Assembly: GCF_024436055.1 (NCBI RefSeq)
Contig: NZ_JANFNH010000001.1
Coordinates: 310,001 to 374,000 of the forward strand
Reading direction: 5' to 3'
DNA length: 64,000 nt
Source of the DNA: Streptantibioticus rubrisoli
GTDB lineage: Bacteria > Actinomycetota > Actinomycetes > Streptomycetales > Streptomycetaceae
Both the position numbers and the translations under genes were made by a program. Shown piece by piece: positions 1 to 7,970 of the stretch. Below the pieces are notes generated by a model. That model was given only the letters and a program-made list of their open reading frames with translations, searched no databases and had not been told where the DNA came from. Each line of letters begins with the position of its first letter. Within the stretch, counting starts at the first letter, position 1.

Positions 1-2213
1 CAGTGCAGCCCCTTGAGCGTGACGCCGCCCGCCAACTGCGGCGGCAGCGTGGGGTCGAGCCGTACCCCGTCGGTGCTCCAGCGCAGCCCGCCAAGGCCGC
101 CCGCGAAGGTCTGCAGGAAGCCGCCCGCCCCGGTCAGGAAGTCCTGTGCGGGCGCGCCCGCCAGCGGGTCCGAGTTTCCCGCCTTGCCGCCGCGCGCCTC
201 GGAGAACTCGTCGAACGGACCGCGCACGAACGGCTCGGCGGAACGCATCAGATACGTGTACGCCGAGCAACCCGGCTCACCGATGGCGGCGGCGTCGATG
301 GCGTGGATGGAGTCCGTCATGGCCGGGCCGTCCGGATCGGTGCGCGCCGCGTAGTAGTCCAAGGTGGCCTGCGCCGAGGTTCCCGGCATCGGCCAGCCCA
401 GCGGATACATCAGCATCACCGTGTCCGCCTGCTTGATCAGCGACCCCTTGTACCCCGCGTACTGCTGGAAGACATGGGTGTCCGGGTCGTACGGGACGCG
501 CAGATGGTCGGCGACGCGCGTCCAGTCGGCGGGTGCCGGGCGGCCGAGCAGCTTGGCCGCCGCGGTGGCGGCGCGCAGCGCGGTCGCGGCACCGGCGTTG
601 GTGAACGCCCCGTCGGTGACGCCGTTGCTGTACTCGTCGGGCCCGGCGACGTTCTTGATGGAGTAGCTGCCGTCGGAGTTGGGCGTGACGCGTCCGGCCC
701 AGAACTGGGCGATGCCGCTCAGTACCGGCCAACCACGCTCGCGCAGCCAGGCGGTGTCACCGGTGGCCTGGTAGTACTGCCAGACGGCGAGCGCGATGTC
801 GCTTTGCAGATGGATCTGGGTGACGCAGTGCGGCGGGCTCCAACTCTGGCACTCCGCCCGCAGGTTGCCCTGGCTGCCGCTCTCCCATGGGTAGAACACC
901 CCCTGGTAGCCGAGTTGCCGCGCGTTGGCGCGGGCGCCCGCCAGGGTCCGGTAGCGGTAGTCCACCACCGACCTGGCCAACTCCGGGTGGTAGGCGAGCA
1001 GACTGGGGAACATCCATGTCTCGGCGTCCCAGAACACCAGGCCCGCGTAGTTGTCGCTGCTCAACCCGGTCGGCGCGATGCTGTTGCCGGATCCGGCGCG
1101 GACGCTGGAGAGCAGTCCGTACTCCGAGGAGCGCACCCATGACTGCAACTCCGGCTGGCCCGCGACCTCGATGTCGCCGCGCCACAGGCCGCCCCAGGCC
1201 GCCGAGTGCGCGGCGAACAGCGCGTCCCAACCGCGCGCCGCCGCCTGCCGGGAGGCGGCCACGGCCGAGTCGTTTGGATCGTGCGAGGTGAGCGCGGTGT
1301 CGACGCCGACGTACTTGGTGAGCGTGTACGTCCGGCCACCCTGAACCGGGAACGCGGTTGCCTGACGTCCCGTCAACTCCTCTCCGTCCTGGCCGAGTCG
1401 GGACGGGTGGACGTTGGGGCTGGCGCTCAGTGTTGAGGCGACGGCGCCCGCCGTGCCGGTGCCGTCGGCGCGGAACCCGACCCGCTGGGTGCGCCCCTGC
1501 GAGCGGACACCGGTGGCGGAGAGCATCCGGGCGCCACGGCCGTCGATCAGGCCGGTGACGGTCGTCTGGCCACTCCAGTGCGGTGTCATCCGCAGCCGTA
1601 CGGCGCCCACGTGCTGGTCGGCGCGGTCGGCGAAGACGTCATAGACCAGATCGGTCGCCCTGCCATCGCTCGCGGTCCAGGTCAGCGAGGTGCGCACCAG
1701 GCCGCACCGCAGATAGAGGGCCTGCCGGTAGTGCGAGACGCGGCCGGTCGGGGTGTCTCCGTCGAACGTCTCACCGCCGGTGCCGACCGTCATCCCGGTC
1801 CAGGTCGGCAGCGCGGCGATCACCTGGCGGTCGCTGGTGGTCTGCTTGTTGTGCGCGTACAGGCCCGAGACGAACGAGCCGTCATAGCGGGGGCTGTACA
1901 GCGGCCAGCCGGTCTTGGCGGCGGAGGCGAAGTAGCCGCTGCCGGTTGCGGGCACCCGCTGGCCCAGATAGCCGTTGCCGACGAAGGCGTGGTAGCTGTC
2001 CTTGGGGTCGATGGCGGTGGAGGTGAGCGTCCAGCCGGGATCCGACGTGGTGCAGGAACGGTCGGCGGGCGGGTCCGGCCGGTCGGCGGCGGTGGCTACC
2101 GGTGGGGCTGTGGGTGCGGCCGCGATGAGCAGTGCCGCGAGCGCGGGGGTGGTGGGTCGTATCCATCGGTGCAGGCGGGTGCGGCGCGCTCGCGGCGCCG
2201 GGGGGTTGCTCAT
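1..2213 (-). CDS. Secreted glycoside hydrolase family 65 protein (5' part; runs off the left edge)
   Basis: About 737 codons are visible from the ATG at 2213, and the frame is open to the window edge, so the C-terminus is missing. The protein begins with an Arg-rich n-region and a hydrophobic stretch (about residues 22-42) ending in ATA-AD, a Sec signal. It continues with GH65 N-terminal sequence (DSYHAFVGNGYLGQR). The (alpha/alpha)6 catalytic domain contains VAGPDEYSNGVTDGAFTN, where the Glu of GPDEY corresponds to the family's catalytic acid. GH65 enzymes hydrolyse or phosphorolyse alpha-glucobioses such as trehalose, kojibiose and maltose. A secreted member is most likely an acid-trehalase-like hydrolase, but substrate cannot be decided. 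A perfect palindrome lies 68-104 bp upstream. Family assignment is confident; substrate is open. Confidence 0.9.
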   Translation of the reverse strand, partial: MSNPPAPRARRTRLHRWIRPTTPALAALLIAAAPTAPPVATAADRPDPPADRSCTTSDPGWTLTSTAIDPKDSYHAFVGNGYLGQRVPATGSGYFASAAKTGWPLYSPRYDGSFVSGLYAHNKQTTSDRQVIAALPTWTGMTVGTGGETFDGDTPTGRVSHYRQALYLRCGLVRTSLTWTASDGRATDLVYDVFADRADQHVGAVRLRMTPHWSGQTTVTGLIDGRGARMLSATGVRSQGRTQRVGFRADGTGTAGAVASTLSASPNVHPSRLGQDGEELTGRQATAFPVQGGRTYTLTKYVGVDTALTSHDPNDSAVAASRQAAARGWDALFAAHSAAWGGLWRGDIEVAGQPELQSWVRSSEYGLLSSVRAGSGNSIAPTGLSSDNYAGLVFWDAETWMFPSLLAYHPELARSVVDYRYRTLAGARANARQLGYQGVFYPWESGSQGNLRAECQSWSPPHCVTQIHLQSDIALAVWQYYQATGDTAWLRERGWPVLSGIAQFWAGRVTPNSDGSYSIKNVAGPDEYSNGVTDGAFTNAGAATALRAATAAAKLLGRPAPADWTRVADHLRVPYDPDTHVFQQYAGYKGSLIKQADTVMLMYPLGWPMPGTSAQATLDYYAARTDPDGPAMTDSIHAIDAAAIGEPGCSAYTYLMRSAEPFVRGPFDEFSEARGGKAGNSDPLAGAPAQDFLTGAGGFLQTFAGGLGGLRWSTDGVRLDPTLPPQLAGGVTLKGLH

Positions 2214-2280
2214 CGTCGTCCGTTCTCGCTTTCCCTCTGTTCGTGATCACCAGCGAAGGGTGGCAGCGAACATAAAGGGA

Positions 2281-2317
2281 TGAACGTAGAGCGTCAACGA
2301 CCGACGCTCTACGTTCA
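2281..2317. promoter_or_regulatory. Perfect 15-bp inverted repeat, candidate operator for the GH65 gene
   Basis: The arms TGAACGTAGAGCGTC and GACGCTCTACGTTCA are perfectly complementary around a 7-nt spacer. The element lies between the end of the 125-aa gene (2392) and the GH65 start (2213), about 70-100 bp upstream of the latter. On the minus strand it is followed by TCCCTTTATG rather than a T-run, so an operator for a sugar-responsive repressor fits better than a terminator. No regulator gene is adjacent. Confidence 0.5.
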
Positions 2318-2391
2318 AAAAGTGAACGGACGTATGGTGATGTGGAGTTCGGACTTCTACCGAACCCGGCGCGCCATCATCTGGCGGACCG

Positions 2392-2769
2392 TCAACGCGG
2401 ACGCGTGGATTCGATGCGGAGTTGTACGTCGATCTCCTGGTCGCCGTGGATCAGGCCGTGCTCCGCCACGCTGAACGAGTCCCCGAGGGCGTGTTCCACC
2501 TTGCGCACCGCGTCCGGGCAGCCCTGCAGATCGGCGGTTACCGGACCGGTCAGCTCCCTGGCGGCGGAGTGCGGCCCCTCGGCCGACACGTCGAAGCTCT
2601 CGATCCATGCGGTCTGCCCGCCCTGCCGCGTGCTGATCGGCGACCCCGGAGCGCCGCCGGGGGTGGCCGGGAAAGCGGTGTTGAGCGAACGGAACACCGT
2701 GTCGGCGTCCTGGGCCGCGCAGTCGTTGAGCACCACGGTCACCTGCGCCGCATCCTGCTGGGTGGTCAT
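2392..2769 (-). CDS. Hypothetical 125-aa protein
   Basis: The ATG at 2769 follows a GGAGCG-like ribosome site a few bases upstream (reading leftward). A longer frame exists upstream but has no good start, so the MTTQQDAAQVTVVLND start was chosen. The protein is acidic and soluble-looking, with no signal peptide, membrane segment or catalytic motif that I recognise. Alternating beta-like and helical segments suggest a small single-domain alpha/beta protein. Codon use matches the neighbours. It stands alone, between the GH65 gene downstream and a short rightward gene upstream. Function unknown. Confidence 0.65.
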   Translation of the reverse strand: MTTQQDAAQVTVVLNDCAAQDADTVFRSLNTAFPATPGGAPGSPISTRQGGQTAWIESFDVSAEGPHSAARELTGPVTADLQGCPDAVRKVEHALGDSFSVAEHGLIHGDQEIDVQLRIESTRPR

Positions 2770-2934
2770 CTTGGACGCTCCTTCGCTGAGACGCTCCTCA
2801 CTGCGATGGGACGGGGGTTCCGCCCATAACCGACGGTAAGCCCGCGTCGGCCAGGGCGCCCGACGGACCGCGGCGGCGACCGTACCGAGAGGGCAGCCAC
2901 AGCGGAGCGGCACCCGGTGACGTATGGTGCCCGG

Positions 2935-3168
2935 ATGTCCGAAAACCACGGTGAAGACATGAGTGAAATGCCGGAAGTGATCCAACTGTCGAAGAAGGCG
3001 GCAATGACGGAGTCGACGCAGGCCGCCGCGTCGCAGGCCGCGCGGGAGGAGCCCAGGTCGCTGACTCCGGTGTTCAACGCACTGGTTCGGGAGTGGCGGG
3101 CCGAAGGCCGCGACATCCCGCTGCGACATAACCCGGCGGCCGCCACGCTGGCACGCGGTGCCGCGTAA
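2935..3168 (+). CDS. Hypothetical 77-aa small protein
   Basis: The frame starts at the ATG at 2935 (an in-frame ATG at 2917 is possible) and ends in TAA at 3168. The sequence begins MSENHGEDMSEMPEVIQLSK and has a hydrophilic, Ala-rich middle and a basic C-terminal half (VREWRAEGRDIPLRHNP). No signal peptide or membrane segment is visible, and no clear Shine-Dalgarno site. It fills an otherwise empty gap between two leftward genes, and its composition looks protein-like. I do not recognise the family; it may be a Streptomyces-specific small protein. Confidence 0.45.
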   Translation: MSENHGEDMSEMPEVIQLSKKAAMTESTQAAASQAAREEPRSLTPVFNALVREWRAEGRDIPLRHNPAAATLARGAA

Positions 3169-3203
3169 CAGCCGCCCGAGCAGCAATCGGCGAAGCGGTA
3201 CGT

Positions 3204-4061
3204 TCAGGAACGGGTGCCCCGCCAAACGTCGTTGACCAACCGAGCGATGGCGGGCGCCTGTTCGCGACCGGCCCGCGCGGCGTCGGCGCGCTTCGCCGGG
3301 TCGAGCGCGTTGCGGCCCATCGCCTCACGCGCGCGTCCGTCCGGTGTGATCACGGTGACCCGCGCACCGTCGCGGCGCAGCCGGTCGGCCTGCTGGTGGG
3401 GGCCGGGCATCAACGGCGTGTGCAGGGGCAGCGGGGCAATCACCACCACCCGGCGGAAGCCATGTGCCAGGTCGGCGTTCGCGCTGCTGCGCACGCCGCC
3501 GTCCATCCACTGGCGGCCACCGATGGTCACGCACGGCCACACCCCCGGAACCGCGCAACTCGCGGCGACCGCGTCCACCAGCTGTGCCCCGTTGCCGCTG
3601 TGGAACGCCGCGAACCCGCCGGTGTGCGCGTCCACCGCTGTGACCAGCAGCCGCCGCTCACGCGGCCACTCGGTCGAGGTGAGCCGGGACTCGATGACCT
3701 TGCGCCGCTCCGCCTCCGGCCCGGTCCGCGCGGCGAGTGCCATCCGGCCGATGCGCCTGCGCGCGGCGCGAACGTCGGGCGAGGTCAGCGCGCTGCGGGC
3801 CATCGTGAGGACGGCGCGTTTGCCGATCGCCGCCGCGATCTCCCCGTGCGGCGGGGCGAGTTGGCGTTGGTACAGGGTCTCCAGCGGGGTGCCGGAGGTG
3901 AGTTGGGCGCCGACGACGGAACCGGCCGATGTGCCGATCACCACCTCCGCGTCGCCCAGGTCGAGCCCGGCGTCCGCCAGCCCGGTGAGCAGCCCCAACT
4001 CCCAGGCGACTCCGGTGACTCCGCCGCCGCCCAGCACCAGTGCCCGCTCGCCCCTGCCCAA
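3204..4061 (-). CDS. Patatin-like phospholipase
   Basis: This 285-aa protein has the patatin hallmarks: an oxyanion-hole motif GGGGVTG at the N-terminus, the nucleophile elbow GTSAGS (catalytic Ser), and the dyad Asp in MDGGVRS. The family hydrolyses acyl chains from phospholipids or neutral lipids. No signal peptide or membrane segment is seen, so a cytosolic enzyme is expected. I chose the TTG at 4061 because GGAGG lies 5 nt upstream and the protein then begins LGRGERALVLGGGG, as family members usually do. GTG codons at 4130 and 4085 are in frame but lack a ribosome site. It is divergent from the acetyltransferase gene at 4181. Confidence 0.88.
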   Translation of the reverse strand: MGRGERALVLGGGGVTGVAWELGLLTGLADAGLDLGDAEVVIGTSAGSVVGAQLTSGTPLETLYQRQLAPPHGEIAAAIGKRAVLTMARSALTSPDVRAARRRIGRMALAARTGPEAERRKVIESRLTSTEWPRERRLLVTAVDAHTGGFAAFHSGNGAQLVDAVAASCAVPGVWPCVTIGGRQWMDGGVRSSANADLAHGFRRVVVIAPLPLHTPLMPGPHQQADRLRRDGARVTVITPDGRAREAMGRNALDPAKRADAARAGREQAPAIARLVNDVWRGTRS

Positions 4062-4180
4062 CCCGGCCTCCCTCGGTATCCGCGCCACAGTACTGCGGCG
4101 CGGGTCGGTCCACGAGAGGGCGGCCCCCACAGGCCGAGGCAGCGGGCGGCCCCAGGCCCCCGCGGGTAGCGTCTTCGGGC

Positions 4181-4735
4181 ATGGAGACGACGCTGCACGG
4201 CACCCTGGTCACACTGCGGCCGGTGACGGCCGCCGACATCCCGGCACTGGCGCGGATCCGCGCCACGCCCGAGGTGCGCCGGTGGTGGCGCGGGGGCGAC
4301 GACATGGTGGCGGCGGTGCGGGAGGATCTGGCGGAACCGGGCGTCCAGCACCTGGCGATCGAGTGCGAGGGTCGCGTGGTCGGCGCGATCCAGTGGGCGG
4401 CCGAGACGGAGCCGGACTATCGGCACGCCAACATCGACATCTACCTGGATCCGGCCGTACACGGCCGTGGAGTGGGTACGGACGCGGTGCGCACCCTGGC
4501 GCGGCACCTGATCGTCGCGCATGGCCACCACCGGCTGGTGATCGACCCGGCGGCGGACAACGCCGCCGCGATCCAGTGCTACCGCAACGTCGGTTTTCGG
4601 CCAGTCGGCATCATGCGGCAGTACGAGCGCGGCGAGGACGGCACCTGGCACGACAGCCTGTTGATGGACCTGCTGGCGGACCAGCTGACCCAGGACGCTG
4701 GCGGCCGCAACGCCGGGCGGACACAACGGAGTTGA
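4181..4735 (+). CDS. GNAT N-acetyltransferase resembling aminoglycoside 6'-N-acetyltransferase
   Basis: This 184-aa protein starts METTLHGTLVTLRPVTAADI, the usual entry of the GNAT fold. It contains the acetyl-CoA pyrophosphate loop HGRGVGTDAV and the segment IDPAADNAAAIQCYRNVGF. That DPAxDNxxAIxCYxxxGF pattern is typical of the AAC(6') branch, which acetylates the 6'-amino group of aminoglycosides. Chromosomal relatives in Streptomyces may instead act on other amines. The start at 4181 gives a standard family length. It is divergent from the patatin gene and precedes the oxidoreductase, separated from it by a promoter with an operator-like repeat. The drug-modifying role is inferred from sequence pattern only. 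Confidence 0.8.
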   Translation: METTLHGTLVTLRPVTAADIPALARIRATPEVRRWWRGGDDMVAAVREDLAEPGVQHLAIECEGRVVGAIQWAAETEPDYRHANIDIYLDPAVHGRGVGTDAVRTLARHLIVAHGHHRLVIDPAADNAAAIQCYRNVGFRPVGIMRQYERGEDGTWHDSLLMDLLADQLTQDAGGRNAGRTQRS

Positions 4736-4823
4736 CCGAACCTGCCGGACCCGCCACACCGTCGCCTTCCGGTCCGCCGGGTCATCCGCGGCGCCGTGGT
4801 CCATGCGGGACGCCCTACCGGTT

Positions 4824-4874
4824 GTTCGATGGTTCACGTACTATCGTGGCCCAGTAGTTCGTAGATCATCGAAC
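4824..4874 (+). promoter_or_regulatory. Operator-like repeats upstream of the quinone oxidoreductase
   Basis: GTTCGATG (4824-4831) is matched by CATCGAAC (4867-4874). The right side alone, GTTCGTAGATCATCGAAC (4857-4874), is an 18-bp palindrome with two mismatched pairs (GTTCG-nn-GATC-nn-CGAAC). It ends about 26 bp before the ATG at 4901. This placement fits a TetR-, MarR- or HxlR-type repressor of the downstream NADPH oxidoreductase. The regulator itself is not adjacent. Confidence 0.5.
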
Positions 4875-4900
4875 TTCACATGCGGGGAGGAAGTGTCGCC

Positions 4901-5884
4901 ATGCGCGCGATCGTGGTCGAGGAGCTCGGTGGGCCCGAGGTGCTGCGGGTGCGGGAGGTCGCCGAGCCGGAGCCGGGGCCGGGGGAGGTGGCCGTCCAGG
5001 TGGCGTGGGCCGGGGTGAACTTCGTGGAGATCAAGATGCGCGGCAGCGGGTATCTGGCGTCCGCGCCGCCGTTCACCCCGGGACTTGAGGTCTCCGGGAC
5101 CGTCAAGGCGGTCGGCGCCGGGGTCACGGGGCTGGCCGTGGGGCAGCGGGTGACGGCGCTGACCCTCGTCGGCGGCTACGCGGAGACCGCCGTGGTCTCC
5201 GCCGCGCTGACCTTCCCCGTGCCCGAGGGCGTGGGCCTGCGGCTGGCGGCCACACTGCCGACCGTGCTGCCGACCGCCCACGCCCTGGTGCACGAGGTCG
5301 GGCGGTTGCGCGCGGGCGAGGCCGTACTGGTGCAGTCCGCGGCGGGCGGCGTCGGCACCGTCGTCGGGCAGATCGCGAAGCGGGCCGGGGCGGGCGCCGT
5401 CTACGCGGTGGTCTCCCGTCCCGACAAGGTCGACTACGTCCGCAGGCAGGGGTACGACGAGGTCTTCGTCGGGGACGGCTGGGCGGACCAGGCACGTAAG
5501 GCCACCGCGGGACGCGGTGTGGACCTGCTGCTGGATCCGGTGGGCGGCCGCACCTGGCACCAGGGGCTGGAGCTGCTGTCACCGTTCGGCCGGGCGGTCT
5601 CGTTCGGCAACGCCAGCGGCGAGCAGCCGTGGACGTCGGGCTTCGACACCCTTGCGCCCGGCGGCTACGGGGTGTACGGCTTCAGCCTCTACGGCCTGGC
5701 CGAGACCGCGCCCGACGCGCTACGGCGACTGGCCGACCGGGCGCTGTGGCTGGCCGCCGACGGCACGGTGGAGCTGCCGATCAGCCATGAACTGCCGCTG
5801 CACGAGGCCGCGCAGGCGCATCGGCTGATCGAATCCCGCACTACCACCGGCAAGTTGGTGCTGCGGGTCGGCGGACAGCGGTAG
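4901..5884 (+). CDS. Zinc-independent quinone oxidoreductase (MDR/QOR family)
   Basis: This 327-aa protein starts MRAIVVEELGGPEVLRV. It has the GroES-like N-terminal half followed by an NADPH Rossmann half with the AAGGVGTVVGQIAK nucleotide loop (about residues 146-160). The zinc-ligand cysteines of alcohol dehydrogenases are absent, which places it with quinone oxidoreductases that reduce quinones or alpha,beta-unsaturated carbonyls. GGGGAGGAAG precedes the ATG at 4901, which decides the start over an in-frame ATG at 4880. The gene stands alone behind an operator-like palindrome, suggesting induction by a toxic electrophile or quinone. Confidence 0.9.
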   Translation: MRAIVVEELGGPEVLRVREVAEPEPGPGEVAVQVAWAGVNFVEIKMRGSGYLASAPPFTPGLEVSGTVKAVGAGVTGLAVGQRVTALTLVGGYAETAVVSAALTFPVPEGVGLRLAATLPTVLPTAHALVHEVGRLRAGEAVLVQSAAGGVGTVVGQIAKRAGAGAVYAVVSRPDKVDYVRRQGYDEVFVGDGWADQARKATAGRGVDLLLDPVGGRTWHQGLELLSPFGRAVSFGNASGEQPWTSGFDTLAPGGYGVYGFSLYGLAETAPDALRRLADRALWLAADGTVELPISHELPLHEAAQAHRLIESRTTTGKLVLRVGGQR

Positions 5885-5904
5885 CGCGGCGGTTTTCTGG
5901 AAGT

Positions 5905-6001
5905 GCCGCGATGTGCCGTGGATCGGCTGCGGCGCGGTCGTGGCTGGTCGCGCCCACGCGGCGGAGGCGGAGATGAGCACAGCCCCGCGCCCCTTCGGGG
6001 G
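5905..6001. repeat. Dispersed Streptomyces intergenic repeat, copy 1
   Basis: This stretch contains GTGGCTGGTCGCG followed 37 nt later by CAGCCCCGCGCCCCTTCGGG. It aligns without gaps to 36944-37041 with about 12 mismatches in 94 positions. The conserved 3' end forms a short CCCC-TTC-GGGG hairpin. Related strings are a familiar non-coding element between Streptomyces genes. It lies between convergent genes (oxidoreductase and Rpf-like), so it may serve as a transcription end. Confidence 0.7.
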
Positions 6002-6099
6002 ATGCCGGACGGCCGCGGTCTTCAGCCGCCGCAGGGGTCAGCCCCACGGCGTGGACCGGCGGGTGAGCGGGGCCGGTGTGGGCCGTGGGGCTGGGGGGC

Positions 6100-6462
6100 T
6101 TACTTGAGGCCGCCTGCCTTGGCGCACTGCCAGGCGCCGGGGCCCTGCATGGCCAGCAGCTTGTTGGCGACGGTGATCTGCTGGTCCTTGGTGGCGTAGT
6201 CGGCGCGCGGGGCGTACTTCAGGCCGCCTGCGGCGGCCCAGCTGGACGGCGAGAACTGCAGGCCGCCGTAGTGGCCGTTGCCGCCGGTGTTGTGGTTGGA
6301 CCAGTTGCCGCTGGACTCGCACTGGGCAACCCGGTCCCAGGTGGCGGAGGAGGCGGCCGAGGCGGTGGTCGATGCGAGGACCGGCAGGCAGATCGCGGTG
6401 GTGGCGACACCGGCGAGTGCGGTGAGACGGGTGGTCTTGGAGGCGCGGCGCAGCTTGAGCAT
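6100..6462 (-). CDS. Secreted Rpf-like transglycosylase (resuscitation-promoting-factor domain)
   Basis: This 120-aa protein has a Sec signal peptide (about residues 1-36, ending ASTTASA-AS). It is followed by one Rpf/transglycosylase-like domain: TWDRVAQCESSGNWSNHNTG, GHYGGLQFSPSSW, and the closing disulfide Cys in AWQCAKAGGLK. The Glu in AQCESSGNW is the family's catalytic acid. Such proteins cleave peptidoglycan and promote germination or regrowth of dormant cells. This is the minimal form, without LysM or G5 domains. Its roughly 240-nt leader carries the c-di-AMP riboswitch typical of Rpf genes in actinomycetes, linking expression to second-messenger control of cell-wall remodelling. Confidence 0.93.
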   Translation of the reverse strand: MLKLRRASKTTRLTALAGVATTAICLPVLASTTASAASSATWDRVAQCESSGNWSNHNTGGNGHYGGLQFSPSSWAAAGGLKYAPRADYATKDQQITVANKLLAMQGPGAWQCAKAGGLK

Positions 6463-6484
6463 GGGTGGGTTCCTCACCGACGCC

Positions 6485-6700
6485 TGCGAGGTCAGCTGTC
6501 GGGTTCGGGCCAGTGAGTGCCCGGTCGCGGCCGTGAAGGCGCACGACTTCACCCCGAGCCGGTCCCGGTTCCCCTCAGGTGGGGTGCGGTTCCGGCAGCG
6601 AACCTTGGGTCCCCCGCTCCTGCCTTCGGCGCTGTTCGCGTCGACTGTTCCCGTCGGTCGGCGGCAGGACTCGGCGTTCCAACCAGCGGGGCCCGCGGAA
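6485..6700 (-). promoter_or_regulatory. ydaO/yuaA-type cyclic di-AMP riboswitch in the Rpf-like gene leader
   Basis: Reading leftward, the leader contains GGAACGCCGAGTCCTGCCGC, then GAAGGCAGGAGCGGGGGACC followed by CAAGG, then CGGGGTGAAGTCG. These are the conserved blocks of ydaO-class RNAs (CCGAGTCCTG, GGGGGACCCA, GGGGTGAA). It ends shortly before the Rpf-like ATG at 6462. In actinomycetes this class binds c-di-AMP and turns off cell-wall hydrolase genes. Boundaries are approximate because I could not fold it. Confidence 0.85.
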
Positions 6701-6935
6701 GCGGGCGATGTCGACAGAAACATGCGCTTCCGGAAGACGGCAAGAGCCCCTCAGCGGGATCAAGCGGGCATCCGGTGATACGGGAATAGAGGAATCCGCA
6801 GGTCAGAGGGTGTGAAATCCGGAAATCGAGCTATTAGTCCGATTTGCCGGGGAGAGGTAAGTCACACCCCCGACCCCCCTCGTACCCCTGTCAATGTGGC
6901 CTGGCCCACACTTCGCCAGCGCCCCGGGCGCCCCC

Positions 6936-7823
6936 TCACCACCGCACCGCGGTGAAGTCGACGGGCTCGGGCCGCAGCGCCCGCACCCGCTTGGCCAGGC
7001 CCCGCATCCGCTCTGCCATCTCGTCGGCGGGCAGGTACTGGCGGTCGCCGTGCCCCGGCAGCAGCCACTCGAAGCGCAGCCGGTCCACGCTGCGAGCCAG
7101 CGAGGCCGCCAGCGCCTCGATGGAGTACCAGGTGACGCTCTGCGCCACCTCCACGTCCTGAGTGCCCCGCGACCAGTAGAAGCTGTCGCCGCTGAAGCAG
7201 TACCGCTCGTCCGCCACGTACAGCACGCTGCCCTCGGTGTGCCCGGGCAGCGGATGGGCGACGACGCCCGGCGCGACCTCGAACGGATCGGTGCCGCGCA
7301 GCACGCGGTCGGCGTCCGGGGCGTACGCCAGGTCGCCCTCGTGGATCCACAGCCGGGCACCGAACCGGTCGGCGTACCGGCGGCCGTGCGCCACATGGTC
7401 CCGGTGGGTGAGCAGCACGTCCGTGACCGGACCCAACGCCTCGTATCTGTCGGCCAGTTCGGCGCTCCAGCGCGGCGTGTCGACCATCAGGTTCCCCGAA
7501 CGGCGAACCAGCAGGTAGGAGTTGGCGCCCGCGGTCCGCCGCGAGTTGTGCCCGCAGAAGTACAGACCCTCGTCCAGGCGCAGTGGATAGGGGTCGAGCG
7601 CGGGGTCCAGCCGCCGTAGGGGGTGGCGGATCGAGCGGGTGTGGCAGGCGTACGCGGCGGCGTGCAACTGCCGCAGCTCCTCGGCGTTCCGCGGCTGGTG
7701 CAGGATCCGCGAGACCCCTTCGGCCTCGCCGATCAGCCCGGGGGCGAGTTGCCGCGCCACATCGCAGTTCGTGCAGCGGTCATCCACGTACCAGCCGCCA
7801 GGTTCGGACGGTGCGTTGGGCAT
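6936..7823 (-). CDS. Metallo-beta-lactamase-fold hydrolase with N-terminal Cys-rich segment
   Basis: This 295-aa protein begins with WYVDDRCTNCDVARQLAP and a later ACHT, a CxxC...C layout like a single ferredoxin half-motif (residues about 12-62). An MBL fold follows with a metal site: LLTHRDHVAHG, PGHTEGS, FSGDSFYWS and LLPGHGD. The canonical first His of HxHxDH is replaced by Thr (T-H-R-D-H), although neighbouring His residues remain. MBL hydrolases of this group cleave thioesters or phosphodiesters or act as oxidoreductases. The specific substrate is unknown. An AGAAGGAG site precedes the ATG at 7823. Confidence 0.8.
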   Translation of the reverse strand: MPNAPSEPGGWYVDDRCTNCDVARQLAPGLIGEAEGVSRILHQPRNAEELRQLHAAAYACHTRSIRHPLRRLDPALDPYPLRLDEGLYFCGHNSRRTAGANSYLLVRRSGNLMVDTPRWSAELADRYEALGPVTDVLLTHRDHVAHGRRYADRFGARLWIHEGDLAYAPDADRVLRGTDPFEVAPGVVAHPLPGHTEGSVLYVADERYCFSGDSFYWSRGTQDVEVAQSVTWYSIEALAASLARSVDRLRFEWLLPGHGDRQYLPADEMAERMRGLAKRVRALRPEPVDFTAVRW

Positions 7824-7970
7824 GCGGGGACTCCTTCTCCGACTTCCGTGCTGGGGAGGGCGACGACCGGTGATCGATTGCCCGATCCATGCATATCGCC
7901 TGGAAGGCGGAGAATAGAAGGGGGTGCCGCTCTTGTACTTCGCCGCGGCATCGTCTCTCTCGGCTCTGCC

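Noticed and set aside
3-1142. Long plus-strand open frame (379 aa) at the left edge
   Set aside because: It is antisense to the GH65 gene; its Arg/Gly/Val-rich translation has no family features, while the minus frame shows clear GH65 motifs.
2281-2317. Palindrome as a simple terminator for the 125-aa gene
   Set aside because: No T-run follows it in that direction and it sits at operator distance from the GH65 start. I kept it as regulatory, though termination is not excluded.
3214-4857. 547-aa plus-strand frame over the patatin and GNAT genes
   Set aside because: It is out of frame with both real genes and has shadow composition.
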